A stretch of 64,000 bases of DNA, from positions 241,687 through 305,686 of the forward strand of contig NMRA01000240.1 in NCBI GenBank assembly GCA_002633005.1. The letters are read 5' to 3'. Shown one piece after another: positions 33,448 to 45,229 of this stretch (its first letter is position 1; every line of letters begins with the position of its first letter). This stretch comes from Phoronis australis. Its lineage: Eukaryota; Phoronida; Phoronidae. The translations under genes and the position numbers were made by a program. The notes beneath the pieces were generated by a model. That model had not been told where the DNA came from, did not search any database, and saw only the letters and a program-made list of their open reading frames with translations.

Positions 33448-34839
33448 TAGGAGGTCTGATGCGGAAAATGGTATAAATTAAAAGTTATTTAATTGTTGAT
33501 GGAATGTTGGTTTGTAGCAACTTAACCAGTTCTGTTTCATTACATTTAAGTCTTCATCCGATTTTCAGTATGAAACTAAGAAATGGTATTGGGCATCAAT
33601 TTTGTTTCTTAGTACCACAAAAAAATCACATTTATCTGAGTACTAAGCAGTAGACAAAACAATATGCATTAGACACATAAAATATGGTGCCTGAGTAAAA
33701 AACATTATTTGTTTGACTGCAAGCAAAGTATATAAAGCAGTACGATTTGTGACATAACCCTTGCATTGCGAAAATATGTTGGGGTAGGCGCCTTTTGTTG
33801 TAGTTGGTACCTTTGTTGAAAGCCAGCACATCATTACGGCAGACTCTTGCCAGTTCCTCATTTATGACGAAGAAACCAAAAGTCCTGAATCAAAAATAAA
33901 AATAAAATTTTCTTCATAGCCATGTATAAGATAAAAAAATTCTTCATTAACTAGTGTACTTCGAAAGCTGAATACCTTATAGAATGCGAACAGCTAATTA
34001 AGTTTCACTTGTGCAAAGTTCGAAAAATTCTTCAAAAACGCACACTGCTGTTGGTTGCCGTGATAATTTCCAAAAACTGTTTCTGCCGTGTGATGCACTC
34101 GTTACAATTTGACTTACTGTTTTTGAGAAATTTTGCAGTGGGAGACCAAAATCAAATTCCTATCAGAAGTCAGGGACGGTCAGAAATCTTTTTGGATTGA
34201 TATTCATCAGGTCACGTGATGTGACCAAAAACATGGCGTGCTGATGGGACAAGCTGTTTGCAACATTTTTCCATGCCTTATTGAAAAAGATTTATTTATA
34301 CATACCTTCTAGAATGTACTGTTGGCAATCCATTGTTATGGCTATTTTGGTATTTATAGGTAAATTTCAGATAAACAATAAACAAAACTCAAATAAGGAA
34401 TGTGTTTTATTGTGTTTTGTTTAGTTTGACAAAAACTGGACCTTATCACGAACCTGCCAATAATACATAGATAGTCTTTATGAATATTCATGTCACAGGC
34501 ATACTGTCAGGGCCGTAATAATGTTTTCACTTCACAATTGCCAAGTAAAGGTTTAGTCCAGGTATCACTACCTAATAGCCTGAAAATAATTTGTTCACAT
34601 TTCCTCAATAAGTAACAATTATGAGCATAATCAGATAATTTATTTATTTGTTAAATTGAGTTTTGGGTATTTGATGTTGAGTGCAAAACCAAATCTCTGT
34701 AGCCAGAGCCTTGGAAGGAAAATGGTAAAAGGTTATTACAAGTGTCATGTCAGCAGTGTTTTCTTTCACAGAGTCACATGTGTGCATAATGAGGGTGCTC
34801 AACTGGATTTCCAAAACTGTCTTGATAAGAAATACTCAC

Positions 34840-35025
34840 AGGCATAAGCAAAATGCAGGTGACAGGTTGCTTCTTATAGATCTTTTCAGTGTAGTGGACA
34901 CTCCTCAGCCTCTGCCAAAGGTACACCCTGATGACAATCACAGCTGGTGATACCCACCACCCCAGTGAGTATGGACACAGCAAGTTGAATACAATGCCCT
35001 CATCCTCAGATATACTTATGTGAGG
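34840..35025 (-). CDS. exon-like open frame in the right duplicate, product unknown
   Basis: This is the inverted counterpart of 26967-27152. The acceptor tract (TTTTTTTTCAG) and GTGAGT donor are kept, as is the 62-codon frame. It differs from the left copy at few codons. Unknown family; it may not be expressed. Confidence 0.3.
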
Positions 35026-36221
35026 CTGAAAAAAAATCAAACCACATTAATTTTGTGTTGTAGTTTAAACATGACCTCAACATAAGGGGAATGATGTTTT
35101 CATAGCTACAAACTGGTTGTTGTTCTTCAAAAAGCCAGTGGTCCATTATTAATGAAGTTTTAATTAATGAAGTTTTAAGACAGTATAATTTTCAGCATTT
35201 TATGTGACATTTTTAGTGATACATAGCAAATGTATTTTGTTACAGGTTTTCAGTTTTGTTACCTATAAAGCTTGTGTGATTACTGATGAAAGAAAACAAT
35301 AAGTATGACTTGATAACACAAAAAATATGTAGAATCGGTTCTATTGCGTTAAGAAACGAGAGTTCCAAGCATACCTGCATGTGAAGAGACCGAACATCAA
35401 TTGCCACCTAAGCCTATTCCTCTGCACATGGCTCAGTACTCTAATCATGTTGTCTCTGTTGCTTGCGTATTGTTATTGTTGGTGAACTGGTGATGCACAT
35501 TACGGTGAACCTTTAAAAACATGGTAATCACATAAAATGTCAATCTGAGCAGTACATACTGTAGATAACATTGATCAATACATTCCATAGGATACACATT
35601 TTCACAAAAGTATGAGTGTACCTGAAATTGAAACTTCAGTGTTCTACCTTTTTCCAGACTAATTAAGTGTATTTCCTGTGTTAACTTGCCAATACTGATG
35701 CTAGAAGTCTGCAACAGTGGTACCTAGCTGTATTTTGATACCGCTAGCTGGCTGACTAGGGTACCACTGCAGACTCGATTCGATCACATCAATTACTATT
35801 GAATTCAGTACGTAATTTTCCCACAGGTAATGGTTTCATCTAATTCTAAGAGTAATAGTTAAATCTGTGGCTGCGCATGCGTTGTTGTAATGTTAATAAT
35901 CTATTTAGCATCACGGATACTAAATTCTTTGTAAACATTTCATTTGTTTGCAGTATTTACAACGATTTTTTCAAACTTTTTGCACAAGTTGAAAGTTAAT
36001 AACTTTTTGAACTCCTTGTCACATCAAAAAACCGGCTTTAACGGCGTTAAGAGGTTTTTTCTTCTATAACTCGGACCATAGGCCTTTAAGGCCAGGCCTT
36101 CGGTATTCTCTTTCATATTTATTAAATATAAGCTTATTTGACGCATTACTTATGTTATTGAGAACTTTAAATGTGTACGTGCTTGTGTGTAGTTTCCTTC
36201 GTTCGGAAAGTGTAGATCAAT

Positions 36222-36440
36222 TCAGGCTATTAAGAACTTTATTTTTTCTGAACCTTTAAATGATGCTGTGATTGAAAGTGCAGCTTGATACAGCAAACGA
36301 TGTAACTGTAGTAGAAAACCAGCACTAGCGGATTGGTAGATAATATCTCCGTAGTCAAAGTGGAGTAAGATAAATGCATTAAGCAAAACTTCTAGGTTCA
36401 TTGAGCCTAGTTGTCTTGATACCAGTTTGATTGGATTCAA
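36222..36440 (-). pseudogene. LINE ORF2 3' fragment inside the right duplicate
   Basis: It encodes NPIKLVSRQLGSMNLEVLL, then FDYGDIIYQSASAG and ALSITASFKGSEK. It aligns with the post-RT segment of the LINE at 49582-50124 (INPLKFVSRHLNSTHLEVLF). The better preserved copy of the pair (open for 72 codons), but still only a fragment. Confidence 0.7.
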
Positions 36441-36906
36441 GAACGAAGAGTCGCAACGTGGTCAAATACTGCGCTGCTAAAACCACCACAAACGCAGCGC
36501 CTCGTCATTCTATACTATACCATTAACAATGGGAAAAGGAAGAACAATAGCACGTGACTGATCACACTATACACAGTGGAAGACGATTATTGTTGTGATT
36601 GGTTGTCCCAATTCTATGTAATAGATAATGACCAGCTAATTAAAATATCATTAGATTGTGTTTGCGGATAGGTTGATTTGACTTAAACGTTAAGTCATGA
36701 ATTTGATCTTAAACCGCTAATTCTGAAAAAAATAATTAAGTTTCACTTGTGCAAAGTTCGAAAAATTCTTTAAAAACGCACACCGCTGTTGGTTGCCGTG
36801 ATGATTTCCAAAAACTGTTTCTGCCGTGTGATGCACTCGTTACAATTTGACTTATTGTTTTTGAGAAATTTTGCAATGGGAGACCAAGATCAAATTCCTA
36901 TCAGAA

Positions 36907-37859
36907 CTCATAAGTCACTGTCATGTAAAAACCACCGTGTTTTTTAAAATACATTTGACAGACTTCGACAAAATAATGTGAGGTTCTTATGTCTAGCTAA
37001 TTGGCCATATTCCATTCCTCTCCAAGAAACCTAAAAAATCACTTCCCTGGGGGCAGTATATCAGGTTTTAGTGTCATTAAGTGAAAAACGTTAAGAATCT
37101 AAAAAGTTACAAAGCTTTGACTTGTATATTTTTAAGAAATTTGACACAAAAATACAATGTTTAAAAGCGTACACCAATGAGCAAGAACTGAATGATCATT
37201 TGATTTAGTTTTAATTATTTAAAGTTACTAGAGAAGACGAGTGCCTAATTGCGGGCCTATACGGTAACAGCTTACCAATATCACACTGGCGCACTGACAC
37301 TCACGGTCAGATTTGTTTCGCTGCTTTTAAACTGAATGTACACAAGTACTCTGGCTAAGGTCCGTAGATTTTCCACTCAAAATGCAGACAATCACGCAAT
37401 AGAAAGCGCAATTCTCGCAGAAAATGTTGAGGTATTTAGTTCACAATGCAAGGGCGCTCCTTAGTAACTCAAGTATCATTTCTCGAGTCAACTCTATTTC
37501 CACGCGCGCTTTTTTTTTTAGTTAGACTCGACTGACACCGATTTCGAGATGAAGTTTTCGATTCTGAGTTCGACTTCGCCATGCCCTCAATCGCTCGACT
37601 TTGGGGAAGAATGTCAGCCAAACTGTTCTCTGAAAAATATTGAAAAATCATGCGAAATTCTCCTTGTATTGCTCATCAATTCCCTTCAAGTGATTAAAAA
37701 AATGCCCTCGAGGTTCGAATTACTTGTAACTCATAGAAGTGAGAATTTGAAGGAGCAAAACATGTTGGTCGTGGCTACTTGAGGCAGATCATTAAGGTTT
37801 GTTACATGGTGGGGGGGCGTAGTTTTGATGGTGGTCAGGAGGCAAGACTTTGCCGGGAG
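36907..37859. other. no gene recognised
   Basis: The open frames at 37469-37782 show no domain. This region may be upstream sequence of the VWA gene. Confidence 0.35.
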
Positions 37860-38410
37860 CATACCATTGCACCCCGGTTTCTATGCGTTCCGGGTTCTTT
37901 TTCTCCCGGGTTCTATGTATCACATTTCATAGTTTTCGGGCTCTGTGGGTCCTGAGTTCTTTGTGTACTGGTCATTTGTGTTATAGTTCAGGAGCTAAAT
38001 GGACGAGCGTGCAAGTTTTAGATACAATCGCTGTTTTAGGTCCACATGACAATTTTGATTCTGGTCGTTGTCTGATCAAGCAAGGTCCCCTGGAATATTC
38101 GAGGGCGAGTTGGATTTTGACTCGGTCGCAAACGATGTTCTTGTGCTGATTTTCCTAGCTGTTTGAGTGCTGCCAGCTACGCACGAAACCAGGTGTGAAG
38201 GTAAGCATTGCAATCCTCGTTTCCTGGCATTAAAATACATGCAGGTAGGACATTCTCTACAGGGGGGACAGTCACAATGACCACACCGAGACAAATAGAA
38301 CCCCGTACGATGCATGGAGACATAGAATCCGGCACAGATAGAAGCCTGGTAGGCATAAAACGGGAAAAACAGAACCCAAGACGAATAGGATTCAAGAAAC
38401 ATTGAACCCG
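37860..38410. repeat. region with inverted GGGTTCTATG-type repeats
   Basis: On the left (37875-37975) the motif (C)CGGGTTCT(A/T)TG recurs about every 25-30 bp on the + strand. On the right (38285-38405) the inverse, ATAGAACCC or ATAGAATCCGG, recurs with similar spacing. This looks like a decayed foldback element with internally repetitive arms. Open frames across it on both strands appear to be by-products. Confidence 0.45.
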
Positions 38411-38753
38411 GGACTCATCGAGATGGCCCCGATTTCTCGCTCACTCCGAAATATTCCTCTCTCAGAAGGCACAAACACATTTTCCATCGGATGAACGAGG
38501 ACCCTAGTTCGGCCTGAATTAGGCACTTGGTCCAGGCCTTCGGAAACTGCACCCAGACTTGAGTAATACATGGTGTTTTCACCACGTGCTGCACGTGAAT
38601 TAATTTTTCTGAAGATGGAATGTGGAACTTCCACGCTCATGGCATTTGTCTCTTGTCACGTTGTTTTGTCTTAAGACAGAGTATGTTTGCATGGAAATTT
38701 ATATCCGAATATGAAGTTTGGTTATGCCAGTGACCGCAAAAATATTTTTCAGC

Positions 38754-39681
38754 ATGCAACAATGTAATCTCTGCAGTACGTTACTGAGGACTTGGACATT
38801 CGTAAGCCTGGTTATTCCATTTCTTCCTTATCCTGCGGAGATGGTCGTGACTGAGACATCATTTCCAGAAATTGAGCAGTGTGATTCAGACGTAGTATTT
38901 GCCATACCTGTAAGTGATTCCATCGATGAAAGTCAATACGAGCTTACGAAAGACTTCGTTATTGGAGTCGCCGACAAACTGCGATCTACAAACAGCCGGA
39001 TTGGTGTTTTTCAATACGGTGACACCGTAGCTCCAAGTATAAAGTTAAACAGTGGTGTAAATGCCACAGTGCAAGACAGAATGAAAAAAAGGATAGAAAC
39101 AATGAAAAAGGAGGATGCAAGAATCACGAAAACAGGAGAAATTCCGACATTTTTTGGATTGGGCCTCGGTCAAGTTAGGTTGCAAGCCTTTTCACTGGTT
39201 AACAGTGATCGTCGCGACACAGTCAAAATAGTCATCGGCTTAGTGGATGGTCCTACAAATGAAGAACGTGTTCTAGGCGCTACCATGTCTTTGGGAAACC
39301 ACCCTGAATTGCAGTCAGCTGCATATAATGACTTTGGTTTTTTACTGTTCAGCGTTTTAATTAATCGACAGGCAAAAGGTAAAGAAATTGCTAAAAAGAA
39401 TGGATACAGCGGACATTTTTTTGCCCCCTACTTCAAGCAGTTGGTTGATTTACAAGATATGGTCGCAACGGCTGTAAAGGCAAGATGTTGGCAGATGCGA
39501 CAGATAAGAGGGGAATCAGTCACCGATCGTCTTGTGGGTGAAGTTTTCAAGAGCGACGACACTATTCACACAAAATGGTTGTGTGGACAAGTAGGCGACG
39601 GGGGAATTCCTTATTGTTCTGAATCTGCCGAATACTTAAAAAGACCAAACTTGTACAGGAAACCACTCCCAGATAAATATT
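38754..39681 (+). CDS. von Willebrand factor A-domain exon of a secreted or membrane protein
   Basis: The exon probably starts at the acceptor ATATTTTTCAG (38752), with ATG at 38754; an in-frame upstream ATG at 38724 is an alternative. Residues 1-28 form a plausible signal peptide with hydrophobic core WTFVSLVIPFLP. Residues 44-245 read as a VWA domain: DSDVVFAIPVSDSIDES, KDFVIGVADKL, RIGVFQYGD, PTFFGLGLGQ and VKIVIGLVDG. VWA domains bind ligands, often through a metal (MIDAS) site. Here the first Asp of DxSxS is replaced by Pro (residue 52), while SxS, Thr132 and Asp165 remain. The frame ends DKY plus a perfect GTAAGT donor in phase 1, the phase used by both EGF-like exons in the window. It may join 60575-60712, but that needs a 21 kb intron. 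Confidence 0.8.
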
Positions 39682-39745
39682 GTAAGTATTAAGCTGCAAT
39701 AGCATGTACAAAATTCTGCCAGCTGATATACCATATTGCCACGTC

Positions 39746-40495
39746 TTTATGTTTAACAGGCGTACAAGTTAAAGCACAACTGGAATCCGCCATGTTAACT
39801 ATTTTTAGTTCCTTGAATTCACAGTTTTCAGATTGTTTTGATAATTTCGTAGCTAATTCACCACTCACGGGAATTATTTAATGGGATCCAGGAAAGATAA
39901 GGCTTTGAAGGTTTGTGCAAAATAAGTTTGAGGGAGATGCACGCAGATTTTATTTGGATTTTGTACAGTTGAAGTTGGGAGCCTCGGCTCGGCAGCCTGT
40001 ATCTGAAATCATACCCTTTTTGCGACTTTTTTACCTAATTGGTTCTCATAACGGTGGATGCGCCTTTTGAATTTCGCAGTTTTAATTGAGAGATACGTTT
40101 TGCACTAGAAAAATTTTGTTTTGTTGAACACTGGGTTATTTCTGTAATTGTTTGTGTTACGGCCTGCGGCAAGTTCAGATCACTGGCGTTCGAATTTTTC
40201 CGATGACTCATAACCATTTATAAGAAACATAAAGGTTGGGCACAAATACTTTGCCGAGCCGAGGCTCCCAACTTCAACTGTACAAAATCCAAATGAAATC
40301 TGCGTGCATCTCCCTCAAACTTATTTTGCACAAACCTTCAAAGCCTTTCCTGGATCCCATTAAATAATTCCTGTGAGTGGTGAATTAGCTACGAAATTAT
40401 CAAAACAATCTGAAAACTGTGAATTCAAGGAACTAAAAATAGTTAACATGGCGGAATCCAGTTGTGCTTTAACTTGTACGCCTGTCAAACATAAA
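39746..40495. repeat. foldback MITE with ~240 bp inverted repeats
   Basis: The left arm (39746-40000) and right arm (40255-40495) are inverted copies. Ends read TTATGTTTAACAGGCGTACA and TGTACGCCTGTCAAACATAA. Shared internal blocks include CGAGCCGAGGCTCCCAACTT (right arm) and its inverse. The spacer of about 255 bp is unrelated. No coding capacity. It lies 65 bp inside the intron following the VWA exon. Confidence 0.85.
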
Positions 40496-42429
40496 ATTTT
40501 AGTTTGAGTAAGCAATCCCTACGTAAAAGTGAAGCAATTTATCCCCAATGTAAATGAATGAGGTTACTAAAAATCCTTTCATTTGTGTGCATTGTGTTTC
40601 TCCTTATAGCTCATTATATCACTTAACCTGGAATTCAATTGCAAGAACTGGCGTTAATCTTTTGTTTGATCTTAACATTATGTGCTACTCTTTGTTGAAA
40701 CACAACAAAAAGTCGGATTTTGGGCGGAAATGTCCGATGTCTTACAGCACGTTTAGTCGCGGTAAATCGACTATCGGCAATTGCCTGATTTCACAGTAGG
40801 TCAGCGTTAGTAGCCAGCAACCCTGGTAATTCAGTTATAAACGACGTTGTTTTTCATAAGCAAAGTTTAACTACATTCAACCTTATGCTAAATTATGTGG
40901 AGGGCACTCAAATAACATTCGTGGGCGCGCGAAAACATAGCTTCGGAATTGCTTCTGGAGAGTCCGCTAAAAACCCGTATGCTCGAAAGTCGTCTGCCAT
41001 GAACGTCTTACTTCACAAAGTAAGGTCCTTGAATTTGTGATTTTGGCGTTTTTTGTCATTTTTGTTGTCAAATAAGCACTCAATTTGAAGTAATCAAGTG
41101 AAAGAAGGTATTCAAAGATTAGTTTGATGCTGATTTCGTGGAGAATTCCAAGCAAACAGATTTTGGGTGTCCAAATGTCTGTGGTCCAGCCTTTATGTTT
41201 TCTTAGTAGTGAGTGACGTCAGTGGTGATCGAGGCGGAGGAACACATAAACTCAAGCGCCTGTGGTTCAAATATCCGTTGAGTTTGGCAGCCTAGTTTGG
41301 CGCGACCAACGGCGCTCAATCCTCGTACAGAAGCAAGTTTTATCTCGAAGAACTTTTGAGATTGACTCTGTGTAAAAACCAACAGGCAGAGTCTATGCCC
41401 AAAATCACAGATTTTTTAGACTTAGCGCATGATTTTGGTTTGGTAAAATGCAGAAAAATCATTTTTTAAGAAGTTTCATCCATTATTTCTATTTTTTATT
41501 GGCTCGTACGTCCATTTTACAACAAAATTAGGCCCCGAAGTGGACAAGTTTGAATGAATTTTACCAGCATGTATAGCTAGTTGATAACAAATGAGTGATA
41601 TGGTTTTAACTGAGTATGATTGACTAACCTAATGACATAACTTTCAAAATTCATTCTTAAATTTGTATGCCTTGATTTTGTATGGCAAAAACGGCTATTT
41701 TGCAGGTTTTCACTGACGCCATTTTCGGCCAAATTTGGCACTCTGTAGCAGCCACATTGCACCTTTTCAAAAATTGACCTTCTAATACTTTGTTTAGTAC
41801 TCCTACCCTTTTTATGGTCTAAACTAAAAATGTTGCCTCTCCCGTAGTTTTTGCTAACGAAGCATTGCACGAACTGCACTTCGTCCTACTTACCTGTTCT
41901 CAGTTGCCTCAACTTCCCATAAGGGGCCTCTTGAAATGTGTAATTAGCTTGCAAAAACGAGGCAAAAAGCTTGTATATTTTAGCGAAAAAGCACCTTTCT
42001 CTCAAAGCCACATTGGTGATTATTTCTAATTACAAAAAATTGTTTACCTTAATTGTGACTGACGCTACAACCAGCCGAATCTGCCTTATGTTTAAGTCTT
42101 CGTAGTGAGAGCCTCTGGCATGGGAAGGGAGGCACTTAAGAGGGTTATGGCAAAAAAACTCTTCAACTTGGTCAAAACTCATTGCAAGTTTGCTTTCATC
42201 TTGTAATGTCCCCGCAGGTTGCCAATATGCACACCGGTCGCCGCCCACGTAACCAACGTTGAATATTTCTGACAGTGCGATCACTCATGCAAAGGCATAC
42301 ATTCAAGGTTTAAGAGAAAACAATTCATGCAAGTCAATTTTATTAATGACTCAGGTCATGACTAGACAGACATTAGGTAAACACAGTTGTACACAACGGT
42401 CTGGAATTCATAGCAAACATACCGAGTGA
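40496..42429. other. no gene recognised
   Basis: Open frames at 41577-41879 (-) and 42030-42284 (-) have no recognisable domain and no clear splice sites. Probably intron or intergenic. Confidence 0.35.
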
Positions 42430-42620
42430 CTGCTTGACTTTGTGCCGTAGCAAGGCCGGTGGGCCAGATGCCCGGCTCCGCCGTCTGTCGAAGGGGGAAG
42501 TAATAAAAAGCTGTCGTCCAAGGGGGCACTAGGTATCTTTTAACTGGGGGATTACACAGCTATCAACCGGGGCGGGGGCGCCACTAAAATGAGGTGTCGA
42601 TGAGGGGTAATTGGAAGCCG
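42430..42620. other. GC-rich repeat-like patch
   Basis: A locally G-rich tract with GAAGGGGGAAGT, CAAGGGGGCACT and GGGGCGGGGGCGCC stands out from AT-rich flanks. It resembles the interior of the hAT-like MITEs, but clear ends were not found. Confidence 0.3.
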
Positions 42621-43983
42621 TTTTAACTCCAACTGTGACACTTGATCTTGAGGCTGATGAAGTCGAAGGCTCCGGCTGGTACCAATTCTGAGCCTATCCA
42701 AACTGAGCCAATATCCATCGTAATACATGTATGTTGAAGTCCGAATATCTCGTTTAGATTTCTTCCTGAAGGCATTGGGTATTTAGGGTACATACACTTT
42801 GTGCTTGGATGAAAACATGCACTTTGGTGAACATCGATTTGACTACACGACTCATGGTCCTGTTCATGCAGTCACAAATTTACATATCGTGACTAGTACT
42901 GGCTCATACTCTGCCATCGGCCTTGATTTATATGTATGTGATTCTTTACAGCATCTCAGATGTTCTGAAGTGTCTTTAGCATGACTGATTAAAGCCACAA
43001 GGCTTTTGTGATCGCACTTGTTAGATGAAAACTCTCTGAACGAACAGAAACGGTCTTCGTTCTTCATTTTGCTTTTTACGTAATTGCCCCAAGACCAGTC
43101 TTTACAAAAAACAATTCTTACAAACTTCAACTCCAAAGAGATTTCTTTCCATTGAATTCTCCTGCAATTGTCAAATAAATTATAATCGAAGAAAACAAGA
43201 GGGTTACATGTACACTGCGTTCTTTGGTATAGCTTCAGACCTAATGTCAGTTGACTCACTGGACAAAGTTCAAGGGGTTCAGTTTTGATACTGATTGCGT
43301 AATACATCCAGAAAACAATTAGTTTTCATACCTTAGACCTTGGACTTTATTTTTGTAACAATTTAAAGCAGATTTTTGTTCCAAATTCCGTTTAATTTGT
43401 CTGTCAACCATGCTCACGGTTTCCAAAATTGACAGTTTTGCAAAACAATCTCCACTAAATGTAAATGTGAGGCAAGATATTTTGGTCAGTCATCAAGATT
43501 TAATCTCGAGCTGTATGTTAAAAAGTTAGACTAAGGTACAAAGCGCAATATTGCAGTAAGAGGGTCACAAAAACGGACACTAAAATTAGATAAGGAAAGT
43601 GGCCTGTGGATTATCTCCCCTGTCTAGCACAAGTCTGTCACATTTTGAGTAAATCCAAACAGTTATTTACAGTATACATTGGTTATTCCAACCACCAAAG
43701 TGCAACTTTCAATCTATTGTGTAAGGTACTTTTTTCGTTGATGAGAACGTACATTGTACAGTTTTGGAGGCAGCTAATGTGACCAGATACAGGCGCGAGG
43801 CATGGACAACTACTTGCCGTCATAGTAGGTATGGACGGGCAGCCCAGAGCACTTAAACTAGATGAACGAGGTACCATCATCTGACAGGTGCACCTAGTGT
43901 CCACCTCAGTACATGTACATTCGGAGACAGACGTCTGTCGTTGCCTGCACTATGGGTGCGACCTGGGGAGCCATCATACAATG
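42621..43983. other. no gene recognised
   Basis: A 147-codon minus-strand frame (43307-42864) begins with ATG and is Cys/Trp-containing, but matches no domain I know and lacks splice context. It is left uncalled. Confidence 0.35.
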
Positions 43984-44440
43984 ATGAAAATACTCTCTGA
44001 GTTTTGCCCGCCGAAACCCACAAAAAATGTCAACCACCGTATGCTATTGGAAATTTGAGCTAGACTAAATATTCGAGGTACAAACTAAAACTGATTTACA
44101 TGTAAGCCGAACAACAGTGCCGCAGTGATCACCGAAAGACCTATGACAGACAAACTGCACACTAAATAGGGTCTGTCAAAAAGGCCCCCCAAAAATGATT
44201 TAGCTCATACATTTAAGGTACCTCAAAAACAGTTCCATATGATTCAATACGTGTCACTGATCACTAAATGCTTCCTGAAAGACAAAATACACTCTGGGTT
44301 ATGCCCGCCAGAATCCCTCAAAAATGTCAACCATTAAAAATTTGAGCTAGACTGGGTATTCGAAGTACCAGCCAAAACTGATTTAAAACGAACAATAGTA
44401 CCACACTGAACACCGAATGACCCATGCCAGACAAATTGCA
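43984..44440. repeat. diverged direct repeat, ~175 bp, two copies
   Basis: Copy 1 (about 43984-44160) and copy 2 (about 44283-44440) share, in order, TTTTGCCCGCC/TTATGCCCGCC, AATGTCAACCA, AAATTTGAGCTAGACT, ATTCGA(G/A)GTAC, AAAACTGATTTA and CAGACAAA(C/T)TGCAC. Spacing between copies is about 295 bp. It could be part of the non-coding ends of the transposon that follows. Confidence 0.6.
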
Positions 44441-44589
44441 CTTTACTCTTTGCAAAACTTGAATTCTTTCTTATTGTGGATGGGCGACTCCAGACATTTT
44501 GTCTAAATGTACTGGACGAGACCCCGTTTGCATAGCAAGGCTGGAAACGCGACCATGGATTTCGGTGGCGCCCGTAAACGCTGGGTACA

Positions 44590-45229
44590 ACTAGGCTCTG
44601 TTTACTGTCGTGGTCACTGTACCACTAAGTGGACGTAAATGTATGCTGACTGGGATGGTAATTTTCAAAGGGTTGAAGAAGAAACCAGTATGCCGTGTTC
44701 CCAACAACATGGAAGTGCGAGGTCCTTATTTCAACACTGACAAATCCGTTTTGCTCATGGACGCACACCGGAGCCACTATGCAGAAACTGTATCCACAGA
44801 ATTTCGAAAATTGAATAGTGACGTGAAGATAATTCCAGCCAGAATGACCCATTTCCTTGATGTTTCTGTAAGCGCTCCGTTTAAAGCTATGTTTCGATAG
44901 CAGTATCAGTATTGGCTTGAAAACAGCGAGAAAGAATAGACCTCGAGAGGTTATCGCCGCCGCCCATGCTACGAGAAACTCCTAGAATTTGTTTGGTCAG
45001 CCATCCAGCAAACCCCGCAAGACATCATTATCGGACCGTTTTAATGTTGCAGCATAGCTGCCGATGGACAAATGGTCTCTGCCGAATTCCTCAACGCCCG
45101 ATTCGCAAACAAATGGGGTACAACGCAAGTATCCAAGACATGGACGGCAAGTCATGGGATCCCTCCAGCAACTTGGAGGTGGAAATCAATTCAGAGGAGG
45201 AGCTGTATGAAAACATTGACATGGACTGA
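44590..45229 (+). pseudogene. pogo/Tigger-like (DDE_1, CENP-B/Jerky-type) transposase fragment
   Basis: The + strand frame contains VTVPLSGRKCMLTGMVIFKG, then VLLMDAHRSHYAETV (the second catalytic Asp, as in 'D.(C/A)R.H') and VKIIPARMTHFLDVSVSAPF (third Asp, 'LDV...PFK'). After a stop, YEKLLEFVWSA and AEFLNARFANKWG give the usual C-terminal helices. The first catalytic Asp, helix-turn-helix and N-terminal DNA-binding parts are absent. The enzyme of this family moves the transposon by cut-and-paste at TA sites. Stops and frameshifts make it inactive. Confidence 0.7.

Larger units (their letters stand above)
33995..36906 (-). repeat. right copy of the inverted duplicate, permuted and flanked by 174 bp direct repeats
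   Basis: The order is R1 (33995-34168), B1 body (34169-35859), TA junction (35860-35861), B2 body (35862-36732), R2 (36733-36906). R1 and R2 are direct repeats starting AATTAAGTTTCACTTGTGC and ending CAAATTCCTATCAGAA. By eye they differ at about six positions, and the single R of the left copy differs from R1 at about four and from R2 at about two. The junction GTAATAGT-TA-AATCTGTG joins exactly the two outer ends of the left copy through one TA. Sequence outside R1 and R2 does not match the left copy. Confidence 0.85.

Noticed and set aside
26142-36906. Simple long palindrome or haplotype mis-assembly
   Set aside because: A plain inverted duplicate or mis-joined haplotig would keep the internal order. 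The permutation and the duplicated R block are not explained by that, although long-read confirmation is still required.
42864-43307. 147-codon ATG frame on the minus strand
   Set aside because: Cysteine-containing but with no recognisable motif spacing and no splice signals; kept only as a note.
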